A stretch of 60,340 nucleotides of DNA from Clostridia bacterium (GTDB lineage Bacteria; Bacillota; Clostridia; Oscillospirales; CAG-272). The stretch lies in NCBI GenBank assembly GCA_017461765.1, contig JAFTXO010000005.1:1-60340 (forward strand), in the 5' to 3' direction. This document shows, in pieces, positions 42,967 through 53,392 of this stretch (positions are counted from its first letter, which is position 1; every line of letters begins with the position of its first letter). The translations under genes were made by a program, and so were the position numbers. The notes under the pieces are model-generated. The model was not told the origin of the DNA. It was given only the letters and a program-made list of their open reading frames with translations, and searched no databases.

Positions 42967-44124
42967 ATGGCAAGTTTATCACTTAAGCACATTTACAAAA
43001 AATACCCCGGTGGTGTTACTGCTGTATCGGACTTCTGTCTTGAGATAGCTGACAAAGAATTTATAATTTTCGTTGGTCCTTCCGGATGCGGAAAATCAAC
43101 AACTCTCCGTATGATCGCGGGACTCGAAGAAATTACCGAAGGTGAGCTTTACATAGGCGATAAACTTATGAATGATATCGCACCTAAGGACAGAGATATT
43201 GCGATGGTTTTCCAGAACTATGCTCTTTATCCTCATATGACCGTTTACGAAAATATGGCGTTCGGTCTTAAGCTTCGTAAAGTACCCAAGGAAACTATCA
43301 AGCGCCGTGTTGAAGAGGCAGCTAAGATACTTGGTATCGAATCACTTCTTGACAGAAAGCCTAAGGCTATGTCAGGTGGTCAGAAGCAGCGTGTTGCACT
43401 CGGACGTGCGATCGTAAGAGAGCCTAAGGTATTCTTGCTTGACGAGCCGCTTTCAAACCTTGACGCTAAGCTCAGAGCAGCGATGAGAACTGAAATCACA
43501 AAGATCCACCAAACAGTCGGAACAACGTTTATCTACGTAACTCACGACCAGGTAGAGGCTATGACCATGGCTACAAGAATAGTAGTTATGAAGGACGGCT
43601 TTATCCAACAGGTTGACTCACCTCAAAACCTCTACGACAAGCCTGTAAATACATTCGTTGCAGGATTTATCGGAACACCTCAAATGAACTTCATCATGTC
43701 CAAGCTCGAGAAGAAGGGCGATGATGCGTATATCACATTCGGTGACTATTCTATCAAGCTTCCTGCTGAAAAAGCAAAGGATCCTAACCTTGAATCCTAC
43801 TTTGGACAAGAGGTTATCGCAGGTATCCGTCCTGAGCTTATTCACGATGAGCCGATCTATCTTTCCAGTATGCCTGACAATGTTATCGAAGCAAATGTTG
43901 ACGTAACCGAGCTTATGGGTGCTGAGATCTATCTCTATCTCTCAATTGACGGTACAGAAACATATAACGTTGAGTCAAATAAGGGCGAATCCATTAAGAA
44001 CGATGTTATCGCAAAGGTTTCCTCTCGTTCACAGGCAAGAGCAGGCGACAGAATTCAAATCGCTATCGACTCTTCAAGAATTCACCTCTTCGACAAGGAT
44101 ACTCAAAAGTACATAATTCACTAA
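42967..44124 (+). CDS. msmK: MsmK/UgpC-type sugar ABC transporter ATPase
   Basis: A 385-aa ATPase that energises CUT1 sugar importers. Walker A GPSGCGKST near residue 38, signature AMSGGQKQRVALGRA near 134, Walker B VFLLDEPLSNLD and switch histidine in YVTHDQVEAM. The C-terminal 140 residues are the MalK-like regulatory TOBE domain (AGIRPELIHDEP). It is alone, without permeases or binding protein, so it probably serves several importers encoded elsewhere. Start follows AAGGAGA. Confidence 0.92.
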   Translation: MASLSLKHIYKKYPGGVTAVSDFCLEIADKEFIIFVGPSGCGKSTTLRMIAGLEEITEGELYIGDKLMNDIAPKDRDIAMVFQNYALYPHMTVYENMAFGLKLRKVPKETIKRRVEEAAKILGIESLLDRKPKAMSGGQKQRVALGRAIVREPKVFLLDEPLSNLDAKLRAAMRTEITKIHQTVGTTFIYVTHDQVEAMTMATRIVVMKDGFIQQVDSPQNLYDKPVNTFVAGFIGTPQMNFIMSKLEKKGDDAYITFGDYSIKLPAEKAKDPNLESYFGQEVIAGIRPELIHDEPIYLSSMPDNVIEANVDVTELMGAEIYLYLSIDGTETYNVESNKGESIKNDVIAKVSSRSQARAGDRIQIAIDSSRIHLFDKDTQKYIIH

Positions 44125-44128
44125 TAAA

Positions 44129-44163
44129 ACAAAGCTACCGTATCAAAACGGTAGCTTTTTATA
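44129..44163 (+). terminator. Terminator of msmK
   Basis: AAAGCTACCGT/ACGGTAGCTTT stem and T run. Confidence 0.9.
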
Positions 44164-44194
44164 TAATAAATATGAAGAAAAAGCTTTTATAATA

Positions 44195-44222
44195 TTGACT
44201 TTTCTTAAATATTTGTTATAAT
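44195..44222 (+). promoter_or_regulatory. Promoter of the oxidoreductase gene
   Basis: TTGACT-16-TATAAT. Confidence 0.7.
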
Positions 44223-44268
44223 AATATAAGATAAATAAATTTGTTATATACGAAAGGTATTTATATAT

Positions 44269-45318
44269 ATGAAGAAAAATTTTGCAGTTGTCGGCTTTGG
44301 AGGCATGGGCTCTTGGCACGTTAATCATGCTCTTAAAAGCGATGTTTTGAATCTTTGCGGAATTTATGATATAGATGAGAAAAAATCAGCTCTTGCCAAG
44401 GAAAAAGGAATATATGCCTATTCCTCGCTTGAAGAGCTTCTTAACGATAAAAATGTAGAGCTCGTTACTGTGGCTATTCCAAACGATGTTCACCTTGAAA
44501 CTGTTGTCAAATTGCTTCGTTCGGGCAAAAACGTAATTTGCGAAAAGCCCGTTGCTCTTTCAAGCAGTGATCTTGAAGAAATGATAAAGGCGTCAAAAGA
44601 AAGCGGAAAGCTATTTACCGTTCACCAGAACAGAAGATGGGACGTTGACTATCTTGCAATGCAATCAATAAAGGACTCAGGCGAGATCGGTAAGCCTCTT
44701 AGAATAGAATCAAGAATTCACGGCTCACGCGGTATTCCTTCCGACTGGAGATGCCAAAAGTCTCACGGTGGCGGAATGATGCTTGACTGGGGCGTTCACC
44801 TGATAGATCAGCTTATGCTTATTTATAAGAATGAAAAAATAGATACTATAAACTGTGTTGAAACTCATATAACAAATGATGAGGTTGATGACGGATTTTA
44901 TCTTACGATTACCTTTGAGAGCGGTGCTGTAGCATTCGTTGAGGTAGGCACATATAACTTCTTGCCTCTTCCCAGATTTTATATGAAAGCGGAAAAAGGC
45001 ACTGCACTTATAATGGATTGGCGTGAAAAGACGAAGGTTGCTAAATGTAAGTATTGGCATGAGAATGATGTTTTGCCTGTTCAAACAGCGGCAGGACTTA
45101 CAAAAACAATGGCACCAAGAGATAGCGTAACGCTTGATGAGTACGAGCTTGATATACCCAAATCTGACGTTCACGACTTTTACCGCAACGTATGCAAGGC
45201 TATCGACGGTGAGGAGGCTCAGCTTGTAACTCACGATCAGGTGCGCCTTGTCCTTAAGATAATGGAGCAGGCTTTCAAATCTGCCAAGCTCAATCAAACT
45301 ATCAAATTTCAATATTAA
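44269..45318 (+). CDS. Gfo/Idh/MocA-family oxidoreductase
   Basis: A 349-aa NAD(P)-dependent sugar or inositol dehydrogenase-type enzyme. The Rossmann domain has GFGGMGSWHVNHAL near residue 8, the family motif CEKPVALSS near 98 and the substrate-domain HGGGMMLDWGVHLIDQ near 165 containing the expected catalytic lysine/histidine region. No signal peptide. The substrate cannot be assigned; neighbours suggest carbohydrate metabolism. Start follows GAAAGG. Confidence 0.85.
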   Translation: MKKNFAVVGFGGMGSWHVNHALKSDVLNLCGIYDIDEKKSALAKEKGIYAYSSLEELLNDKNVELVTVAIPNDVHLETVVKLLRSGKNVICEKPVALSSSDLEEMIKASKESGKLFTVHQNRRWDVDYLAMQSIKDSGEIGKPLRIESRIHGSRGIPSDWRCQKSHGGGMMLDWGVHLIDQLMLIYKNEKIDTINCVETHITNDEVDDGFYLTITFESGAVAFVEVGTYNFLPLPRFYMKAEKGTALIMDWREKTKVAKCKYWHENDVLPVQTAAGLTKTMAPRDSVTLDEYELDIPKSDVHDFYRNVCKAIDGEEAQLVTHDQVRLVLKIMEQAFKSAKLNQTIKFQY

Positions 45319-45323
45319 ATGAG

Positions 45324-45400
45324 TAGGCTGTCGCATTTGATGATATGCACCTCCAAAAATGTCTAACTTTTGGGGCGCATATCATTGGTGATAGCCTATT
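45324..45400 (+). terminator. Large imperfect palindrome acting as terminator, IS-end-like
   Basis: TAGGCTGTCGC, GATGATATGC and CCTCCAAAA face TTTTGGGG, GCATATCAT and GGTGATAGCCTA around a nine-base loop (ATGTCTAAC), with a T-rich tail. The GATATGC...CCAAAA...GTTAGACAT-like order resembles ends of IS3-family elements. It may be a solo palindromic remnant reused as a terminator. Confidence 0.55.
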
Positions 45401-45449
45401 TTGTGTATATTGTATATAAAATAATAAGAAAAAATCGCATTTTGTCTGA

Positions 45450-45476
45450 ATAGCACTCAAAAAACGAGTTTGCTAA
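45450..45476 (+). promoter_or_regulatory. Degenerate upstream CIRCE-like element
   Basis: ATAGCACTC, nine bases, GTTTGCTAA: the CIRCE 9-9-9 geometry with three mismatches, upstream of the hrcA promoter. Confidence 0.5.
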
Positions 45477-45506
45477 AAAAACTCCAAAAATATTTTTAAA
45501 AAAGTA

Positions 45507-45535
45507 TTGACAAAGGTGATTTTAAATGCTATATT
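45507..45535 (+). promoter_or_regulatory. Promoter of the hrcA-dnaK operon
   Basis: TTGACA-17-TATATT, lying between the two CIRCE-like elements. Confidence 0.85.
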
Positions 45536-45546
45536 ATATATGTAGT

Positions 45547-45573
45547 TTAGCAATCGAGGCAAAAGAGTGCTAA
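45547..45573 (+). promoter_or_regulatory. CIRCE operator
   Basis: TTAGCAATC, nine bases, GAGTGCTAA. One mismatch from the TTAGCACTC-N9-GAGTGCTAA consensus; it is the HrcA binding site just downstream of the -10. Confidence 0.93.
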
Positions 45574-45596
45574 AACTTATAAGGAGGTGAAATGCG

Positions 45597-46682
45597 GTGG
45601 GTTTTGAAGAAACGGAACTTAGCGAGAGAAAGAAATCGATACTTAAAGCGATTATAGAAGCGCATATAAAGCTCGGTGAGCCTGTTGGTTCAAAATATCT
45701 TATGCAGGAAGCAAATATTCCTTACTCCTCTGCCACTATAAGAAACGAAATGGCTGAGCTTGAGGAGCTTGGATATCTTGAGCAGCCGCATACGTCCGCA
45801 GGGCGCGTTCCTTCGGAGCTTGGATACAGATTTTACGTAGACACGCTAGTTCAGCAATACGATATGAGCACAAAGGAAGCAAATGAGCTTAATAAGATGC
45901 TTTCGGTGAAAATGTCGGAGATCGATAAGATCCTTGAAAACGCGAGAAAAGCGGCATCGGCAATGACCAATTATACGGCAATGTCACTTCGTCCGAGACC
46001 GTCGAGCATAACGATACGAAAGTATGAAACGGTATATCTTGATAACAAAAACTTCATACTTGTAATGGTAGCGTCAAATGCCGACTCCGTAAAAACGAAA
46101 AAGATAAAGCTTTCCTTCGACGCCTCAAAGGAGGTTATCGATAATCTTTCAAAGGTTCTGAATGAAGAGATAGCGGGACTTTCCATAGATGATATAAATA
46201 TCTCGGTAATTATGCGAGTTGAGGAAAAAATGCAGCCGTATCCCGAAATCGTCGGAATAGTTGTTAAGAGCATTTACGAAACCATGAATGAGCTTGGCTC
46301 TGAAATAAGAGTCGAGGGACTTAACAGGCTTTTGCAATATCCCGAATACAAGAATTTTGACAGACTTCAGCAAATGATATCGACAATAGAGGAAAAGAAT
46401 GACCTTATAAAAGCAGTCAGCACCATAGATCCAAGCGATGATGAAACAAAAATTTTCATAGGCTCGGAGAATATGGTAAAGATCATGGACAATTCAACAA
46501 TGATCTATAAAAATCTGAAGCTCGGAGGCAAAACGATAGGCGCGATAGCAATCGTAGGTCCTTGCAGAATGGACTATTCGAAGGTGCTTGCCACAATCGA
46601 TAAGCTTTCAAACGAGATAAATAACCTGTCGGAGATTCCAAATCACAATCTTCTTCCCGACAAGGATAACGAAAAGAGGTAG
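45597..46682 (+). CDS. hrcA: Heat-inducible transcription repressor HrcA
   Basis: Represses class I heat-shock genes by binding CIRCE; activity depends on GroEL. A 361-aa protein with N-terminal winged helix (ERKKSILKAIIEAHIKLGEPVGSKYL, ATIRNEMAELEELGYL, HTSAGRVPSELGYRFYVD) and the IDD-containing central domain. The start is GTG with AAGGAGGTG 8 bases upstream. It is the first gene of hrcA-grpE-dnaK-dnaJ-prmA and is autoregulated by the CIRCE site in its leader. Confidence 0.95.
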   Translation: MGFEETELSERKKSILKAIIEAHIKLGEPVGSKYLMQEANIPYSSATIRNEMAELEELGYLEQPHTSAGRVPSELGYRFYVDTLVQQYDMSTKEANELNKMLSVKMSEIDKILENARKAASAMTNYTAMSLRPRPSSITIRKYETVYLDNKNFILVMVASNADSVKTKKIKLSFDASKEVIDNLSKVLNEEIAGLSIDDINISVIMRVEEKMQPYPEIVGIVVKSIYETMNELGSEIRVEGLNRLLQYPEYKNFDRLQQMISTIEEKNDLIKAVSTIDPSDDETKIFIGSENMVKIMDNSTMIYKNLKLGGKTIGAIAIVGPCRMDYSKVLATIDKLSNEINNLSEIPNHNLLPDKDNEKR

Positions 46683-46685
46683 AAA

Positions 46686-47201
46686 ATGTCAGAGAAGGAA
46701 ATAAACACCGAGGAAGCTCTTGAAAACGAAGAGCAGAAAAAAGATGAAAAAACAGAGCTTGAAATGCTAAACGATAAGGTAGCGGAGGCTCAGGAGCTGG
46801 CAGCTCAAACCAATGATAAATATCTTCGTGTAATGGCGGAGTATGATAATTTCAGAAAGCGTACGGCAAAGGAGCGCGATTCTCTTTATTCGGAAGCATA
46901 TGCAGATGCTGTGAAGGGAATAATTCCGATAATAGATAATATTGAAAGAGCAAGGGCTTGTATTACAGACGAACAAACGGCTCACGGTATCGATATGATA
47001 ATCACAGCGGCTCACGAGGCTCTTACAAAAATGGGTGTCAGCGAGATAGAAGCAAAGACATTCGATCCCAATATGCACAATGCCGTTATGCATATAGATG
47101 ACGAAAGCTACGGTGAGGGTGAGATCATCGAGGTTTTCCAAAAGGGATATAAATACGGCGAAAAGATCATAAGATACGCAATGGTAAAGGTTGCGAACTA
47201 A
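46686..47201 (+). CDS. grpE: Nucleotide exchange factor GrpE
   Basis: DnaK co-chaperone of 171 aa. The first 60 residues are an acidic coiled coil; then YLRVMAEYDNFRKRTAKER and the C-terminal beta domain (FDPNMHNAVMHIDDES, VFQKGYKYGEKIIRYAMVKVAN) are characteristic. It lies 3 bases after hrcA and 43 bases before dnaK. Confidence 0.95.
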   Translation: MSEKEINTEEALENEEQKKDEKTELEMLNDKVAEAQELAAQTNDKYLRVMAEYDNFRKRTAKERDSLYSEAYADAVKGIIPIIDNIERARACITDEQTAHGIDMIITAAHEALTKMGVSEIEAKTFDPNMHNAVMHIDDESYGEGEIIEVFQKGYKYGEKIIRYAMVKVAN

Positions 47202-47211
47202 AAAAGTTTAA

Positions 47212-49068
<1,857 letters not shown>

Positions 49069-49082
49069 TCGATCCAGCCTAC

Positions 49083-49110
49083 AGGACTGCCCAGATTGTC
49101 GGGCAGTCCT
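49083..49110 (+). terminator. Intercistronic hairpin between dnaK and dnaJ
   Basis: AGGACTGCCC and GGGCAGTCCT form a perfect 10-bp stem with an 8-base loop, but no T run follows. It probably acts as an attenuator or RNA-stability element that favours dnaK over dnaJ rather than a full terminator. Confidence 0.7.
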
Positions 49111-49185
49111 TAGTGGGTATACGAAACGGATGAGAAGCATATCTCTCCGCTTGGCAAATATATTGACATAAAACAGGTATAAAAT

Positions 49186-50310
49186 ATGGCAGATAAACAA
49201 GATTACTATGAAACTCTGGGACTTTCTAAGAGTGCCAGTGCTGACGATATAAAAAAGGCATACCGCAATCTTGCAAAGAAATATCATCCCGATATGAATC
49301 CCGGCGACAAGGAAGCCGAGCAGAAGTTCAAGGAAGTTAACGAGGCGTACGGCGTTTTGTCAGATCCCGATAAAAAAGCAAAATACGACCAGTACGGTCA
49401 TGCCGCGTTCGATCCGAATTCCGGATTTGGCGGCGGTGGCTTCAGCGGCTTTGAGGGCTTTGATATGGGCGATATCTTTTCATCGTTCTTCGGCGGCGGT
49501 GGCTCGCGCTCCTCACAAAGAGCAAATGCGCCAATACACGGCGATGATATAGGCGTAAGAGTTATCATTTCATTTGAAGAGGCTGTTTTTGGCTGTAAAA
49601 AGGAAGTAAGCTACGCAAGAATTCAAAAATGTGATGACTGTCACGGAAGCGGTGCGGCAAAGGGAACGAGCCCCGAAAAATGCTCACGTTGCTCAGGCAC
49701 GGGTACAATAACGACACAGCAACGCACGATGTTCGGCGTTATGCAGTCAACCAGCGCTTGCCCTGACTGTCACGGTACGGGTAAAAAGATCAAAACTCCG
49801 TGTAAGAACTGCAATGGCAAGGGCTATGTAAAGATAACAAAGAAGCTCGATGTAACGATACCTGCGGGAATTGACGACGGACAGAGAATAGCGCTTCGCT
49901 CACAGGGCGACGAGGGCAGAAACGGCGGCGTAGCGGGAGATCTTATAATCAACGTATCGGTACGCCCGCATCCTGTATTCGAGCGTGACGGAAACGATAT
50001 TTACTGCGAGGTTCCGATAACCTTTGCGGAGGCGGCGCTCGGAGCTACAATAAAGATACCCACGCTTGACGGAACAGTTGATTATGATATTCCCGAGGGA
50101 ACTCAGACAGGAACTGTATTTACTCTTAAGCAAAAGGGAATAACGAGCGTAAACGGACGCTCAAAGGGAAATCTTTATGTTACGGTCGTTGTAGAAACAC
50201 CCAAAAATCTTACAGAGGAGCAGAAGGATCTTTTGAGAAAGTTCGAGGGCGGCTGCAAGGATAAGAATTTCAGCAAGAAAAACGGCTTTTTCAGCAGATT
50301 TAAGAAATAA
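49186..50310 (+). CDS. dnaJ: Chaperone DnaJ (Hsp40)
   Basis: DnaK co-chaperone of 374 aa. The J domain carries the HPD motif (KKYHPDMN). A Gly/Phe linker follows ([13 protein letters not shown]). The zinc domain has four CxxCxGxG repeats: [32 protein letters not shown]. The C-terminal substrate domains are complete. The first 117-base gap from dnaK holds a hairpin. The ribosome binding site is weak. Confidence 0.96.
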   Translation: MADKQDYYETLGLSKSASADDIKKAYRNLAKKYHPDMNPGDKEAEQKFKEVNEAYGVLSDPDKKAKYDQYGHAAFDPNSGFGGGGFSGFEGFDMGDIFSSFFGGGGSRSSQRANAPIHGDDIGVRVIISFEEAVFGCKKEVSYARIQKCDDCHGSGAAKGTSPEKCSRCSGTGTITTQQRTMFGVMQSTSACPDCHGTGKKIKTPCKNCNGKGYVKITKKLDVTIPAGIDDGQRIALRSQGDEGRNGGVAGDLIINVSVRPHPVFERDGNDIYCEVPITFAEAALGATIKIPTLDGTVDYDIPEGTQTGTVFTLKQKGITSVNGRSKGNLYVTVVVETPKNLTEEQKDLLRKFEGGCKDKNFSKKNGFFSRFKK

Positions 50311-50312
50311 AA

Positions 50313-51239
50313 ATGGAAAGCACAAAATGGATACAGATCAAGGTGACGTCAAAGGTTGAGGATCTCGACGAGCTTTGCGCGGTTATGAGTATGCTTTCAA
50401 ACGGACTTCAGATAGAGGATTATTCCGATATTGAGGATAGAATACTTGACGGAGTATACGGAGATCTTATTGATGAAAGCGTGCTCAATGCAGACCGTAC
50501 CGTCGCATCGGTGTCTATATACGTAGCGGCAGATAAGCCAACGGACTATTACACCATGTATCTTGACGAAAGATTTAAGGCTATCGGTATAGAGCCAAAG
50601 ACAGAGCTTATCTATCTTGACGAGGACGATTGGGCAAATTCGTGGAAGCAATATTATAAGCCGATAAAGATAGGCGAAAGATTGGTTGTCGTTCCTATGT
50701 GGGAAAAGTACGAGAGCGAGCCTGATGAAATTATAGTTAAAATGGATCCCGGTATGGCTTTCGGAACAGGAACTCACGAAACGACGCGACTTTGTGCAAC
50801 GCTTCTTGAAAAGTACATAACCTCAAAAAGCGTTATGCTTGATGTAGGCTGTGGCAGCGGTATTCTTGCAATATGCGCATCAAAGCTCGGAGCTTCCGAA
50901 TGCTACGCATACGATATAGACCCTGTTGCCGTAAAGGTAGCTAAGGAGAATGTGAAGGATAACGGTGTTTGCAACATCGAGTGCGGAGTTTCCGATCTTT
51001 TATCAGGCGTAAAGGTGGGTAAATATGATGTTATCACCGCAAATATAGTTGCGGATATAATAATCAGAATGCTCCCCGATATATCAAAATTCATGCATAA
51101 GGATACGGTTCTTGTCCTGTCGGGCATAATCGATGAAAGATGCGAAGACGTTTACGTCTCAATAAACGAAAATAACTTCGAGATAATCGAAGAAATCCAC
51201 GAAAACGGTTGGTGCGCTATAAGCGTAAAAATAAAATAA
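50313..51239 (+). CDS. prmA: Ribosomal protein L11 methyltransferase
   Basis: Methylates ribosomal protein L11 with S-adenosylmethionine. A 308-aa protein with an N-terminal ferredoxin-like L11-recognition domain (KWIQIKVTSKVEDLDEL) and a C-terminal class-I methyltransferase domain with MAFGTGTHETTRLC and LDVGCGSGILAI near residues 150-175. It starts 2 bases after dnaJ, the common clostridial order. Confidence 0.95.
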   Translation: MESTKWIQIKVTSKVEDLDELCAVMSMLSNGLQIEDYSDIEDRILDGVYGDLIDESVLNADRTVASVSIYVAADKPTDYYTMYLDERFKAIGIEPKTELIYLDEDDWANSWKQYYKPIKIGERLVVVPMWEKYESEPDEIIVKMDPGMAFGTGTHETTRLCATLLEKYITSKSVMLDVGCGSGILAICASKLGASECYAYDIDPVAVKVAKENVKDNGVCNIECGVSDLLSGVKVGKYDVITANIVADIIIRMLPDISKFMHKDTVLVLSGIIDERCEDVYVSINENNFEIIEEIHENGWCAISVKIK

Positions 51240-51245
51240 TGAAAG

Positions 51246-51275
51246 ATGCTGTTGCATTAGCGACAGCATTTTTTC
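51246..51275 (+). terminator. Terminator of the dnaK operon
   Basis: ATGCTGT/ACAGCAT stem with a TTTTTT tail. Confidence 0.8.
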
Positions 51276-51281
51276 TTTGTC

Positions 51282-51310
51282 TTGACATAAAGGACAGTTA
51301 GTGCTATTAT
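51282..51310 (+). promoter_or_regulatory. Promoter of rsmE
   Basis: TTGACA-17-TATTAT. Confidence 0.85.
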
Positions 51311-51341
51311 AATAATGAAGAAAAAATTAAGAGGTGCAAAA

Positions 51342-52088
51342 ATGCCACGATTTTTTATAAGAGCCGATCAAGTGGAGAATACTGAAAACGGGAAGATAGT
51401 TAATATAATCGGTGAGGACGCGCATCATATATCGCGTTCCCTTCGTATGGCTCAGGGTGAAAAAATAGATGTTTGCGATATGCAAAAGACTGTTTATGAA
51501 TGTGAGCTTCTTTCGTTTGAGCAGGATACTGTCAAAGCAAAAGTTATAAATGAGAGCCAAAGCGATACAGAGCCGCCTTGCCACATAAAATTGTATCAGG
51601 CAATACCTAAGGGAGACAAGCTTGAAACTGTAATTCAAAAGTCCGTAGAGTGCGGTGTTTGCGAGATAATACCGTTTTCGTCGGAAAGATGTATTGCAAA
51701 GATAGATAAAAAGGATGCCCCCAAAAAAGCGCTCAGACATAATAAAATATCCGAAAGCGCCGCAAAGCAGTCAGGTCGTGGGATAATTCCGCCCGTACAT
51801 GAGGCTATGAGCTTCAAGGAAGCTATGGCTCACGCGAAAAATTCCGATCTTATGATCTTCTGCTACGAGGGTGACGGTACGCGCACGCTAAAGGAAATAT
51901 TAAGAGAAAAAACGGATATAAAAACAGTATCCGTTGTCATAGGAGCTGAGGGAGGCTTCAGTATAAAAGAGGTGGAATATGCAAAGGAGCTCGGTGCGCA
52001 TCTTGCAGGACTTGGCAAACGTATACTTCGATGCGAGACGGCAGGGGCATTCGCACTCGCCTGTATCATATACGAGAGGGAAATGTGA
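51342..52088 (+). CDS. rsmE: 16S rRNA (uracil1498-N3)-methyltransferase RsmE
   Basis: A 248-aa SPOUT methyltransferase. The N-terminal PUA-like domain begins PRFFIRADQV and has DAHHISRSLRM; the knotted domain has KLYQAIPKGDKLETVIQKSVECGV, IGAEGGFS and LGKRILRCETAGAFAL. The ATG is chosen by the GAGGTG site and the conserved N-terminus; an in-frame ATG nine codons upstream overlaps the expected transcript start. Often near prmA, as here. Confidence 0.94.
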   Translation: MPRFFIRADQVENTENGKIVNIIGEDAHHISRSLRMAQGEKIDVCDMQKTVYECELLSFEQDTVKAKVINESQSDTEPPCHIKLYQAIPKGDKLETVIQKSVECGVCEIIPFSSERCIAKIDKKDAPKKALRHNKISESAAKQSGRGIIPPVHEAMSFKEAMAHAKNSDLMIFCYEGDGTRTLKEILREKTDIKTVSVVIGAEGGFSIKEVEYAKELGAHLAGLGKRILRCETAGAFALACIIYEREM

Positions 52089-52090
52089 GC

Positions 52091-52207
52091 TTTTGTGCAA
52101 CTTTTCAAAAAAATGTGCAAAATGCACAAAAAAATTTCAAAAAAGGTATTGAAAACACGAACAAAATAGTGTAAAATGAATATATCCAGTGCACAAAATG
52201 CACAAAA
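52091..52207 (+). promoter_or_regulatory. TGCACAAAA sites flanking the cdaR-like promoter
   Basis: TTTTGTGCAA (52091-52100), the palindrome TGTGCA-AAA-TGCACA (52114-52128), and a direct repeat TGCACAAAATGCACAAAA (52190-52207) surround the -35/-10. These are the same words as upstream of msmK, so they are candidate autoregulatory sites of the regulator encoded next. Confidence 0.6.
52149..52177 (+). promoter_or_regulatory. Promoter of the cdaR-like gene
   Basis: TTGAAA-17-TAAAAT, placed between repeated TGCACAAAA sites. Confidence 0.75.
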
Positions 52208-52233
52208 ACGACTTTTTTACAGGAGGAAAAAAT

Positions 52234-53319
52234 ATGTCAAATAGATTATTCCAAGGAATAATACATCAAATGCATGATGCAGTTGATAGGATCATAGGTG
52301 TTATCGACGACAGTGGACTTGTTATCGCTTGCAGTGAGCTTTCGAGAATAGGCGAATCACTTGCTCATGCAAAAGAGGAAATGGCATATACAACTGATGC
52401 CGTTGTAGTCGACGGCTATACCTATCAGCAAATAGGAATAGGAACAAAAACAGAATTTACCGTTTTTGTTGAAGGTGAGGATAAGGTCGCAGAAAAATAT
52501 GCGGCTATACTTTCGATATCCCTTGCAAATATCAAAAACTATTATGATGAGAAGTTTGATAAGAGCTCATTTATTAAAAACATCATAATGGATAATATTT
52601 TAAAGAACGATATCTATGCAAAGAGCAGAGAGCTTCACTTTGACGGAAACGAAAGAAGAGTCGTTTTCCTTATCAGATTTTACTCAAGAACAGAGATATT
52701 GCCCTTTGATATAATTCAAAATATGTTCCCGGATAAGACAAGAGATTATGTTATTGCCGTGGGAGATCAGGACATTGTAGTCGTAAAGGAAGTCTCGCTT
52801 GATACAACATCTGAGGATATTGAGCATCTTGCACAAAGCATAAGCGATACACTCAACACGGAATTTTACTGCCGTGTAGGTATCGGTATAGGCACGATAG
52901 TAGACAGTATAAAGGATCTTGCAAAATCCTACAAGGAGTCGCAAATAGCAATAGAGGTAGGAAAGGTATTCGAGTCTGAAAAAGAGATCGTAAGCTACGA
53001 AAATCTCGGTATCGGCAGACTTATATATCAGCTTCCGACAACTCTTTGCGAGATGTTCTTGTCAGAGGTATTCAAGCATGGTTCGCTTGAAACACTTGAT
53101 AAAGAAACGCTTCAAACAATACAGATATTCTTTGAGAACAACCTTAATGTTTCCGAAACCTCAAGACAGCTTTTCGTACACAGAAACACACTCGTGTACA
53201 GACTTGAAAAGATCAAAAAATTAACAGGTCTTGATCTTCGTGAATTCGATCACGCGATCACCTTTAAGGTAGCGCTCATGGTAAGAAGATATCTTACCGC
53301 AAAACCTATAAAGTTCTGA
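52234..53319 (+). CDS. CdaR-family carbohydrate diacid-type transcriptional regulator
   Basis: A 361-aa cytoplasmic regulator. Residues 1-130 match the sugar-diacid recognition domain (IHQMHDAVDRIIGVIDDSGLVIACS). A diverged GGDEF-like middle follows, and residues 290-361 are a PucR-type HTH (IFFENNLNVSETSRQLFVHRNTLVYRLEKIKKLTGLDL). The start is the ATG with a perfect AGGAGG; an upstream in-frame ATG lies within the operator repeats. It probably controls itself and msmK, judging by shared sites. The inducer is unknown. Confidence 0.85.
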   Translation: MSNRLFQGIIHQMHDAVDRIIGVIDDSGLVIACSELSRIGESLAHAKEEMAYTTDAVVVDGYTYQQIGIGTKTEFTVFVEGEDKVAEKYAAILSISLANIKNYYDEKFDKSSFIKNIIMDNILKNDIYAKSRELHFDGNERRVVFLIRFYSRTEILPFDIIQNMFPDKTRDYVIAVGDQDIVVVKEVSLDTTSEDIEHLAQSISDTLNTEFYCRVGIGIGTIVDSIKDLAKSYKESQIAIEVGKVFESEKEIVSYENLGIGRLIYQLPTTLCEMFLSEVFKHGSLETLDKETLQTIQIFFENNLNVSETSRQLFVHRNTLVYRLEKIKKLTGLDLREFDHAITFKVALMVRRYLTAKPIKF

Positions 53320-53326
53320 TTTTTTC

Positions 53327-53350
53327 AAAAACTCCGATTTCGGAGTTTTT
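53327..53350 (+). terminator. Terminator of the cdaR-like gene
   Basis: AAAACTCCGA/TCGGAGTTTT stem with T run. Confidence 0.9.
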
Positions 53351-53392
53351 GTGCGTAAAAAAATCAAAATTTCACATCGAAAGGATCATAAA

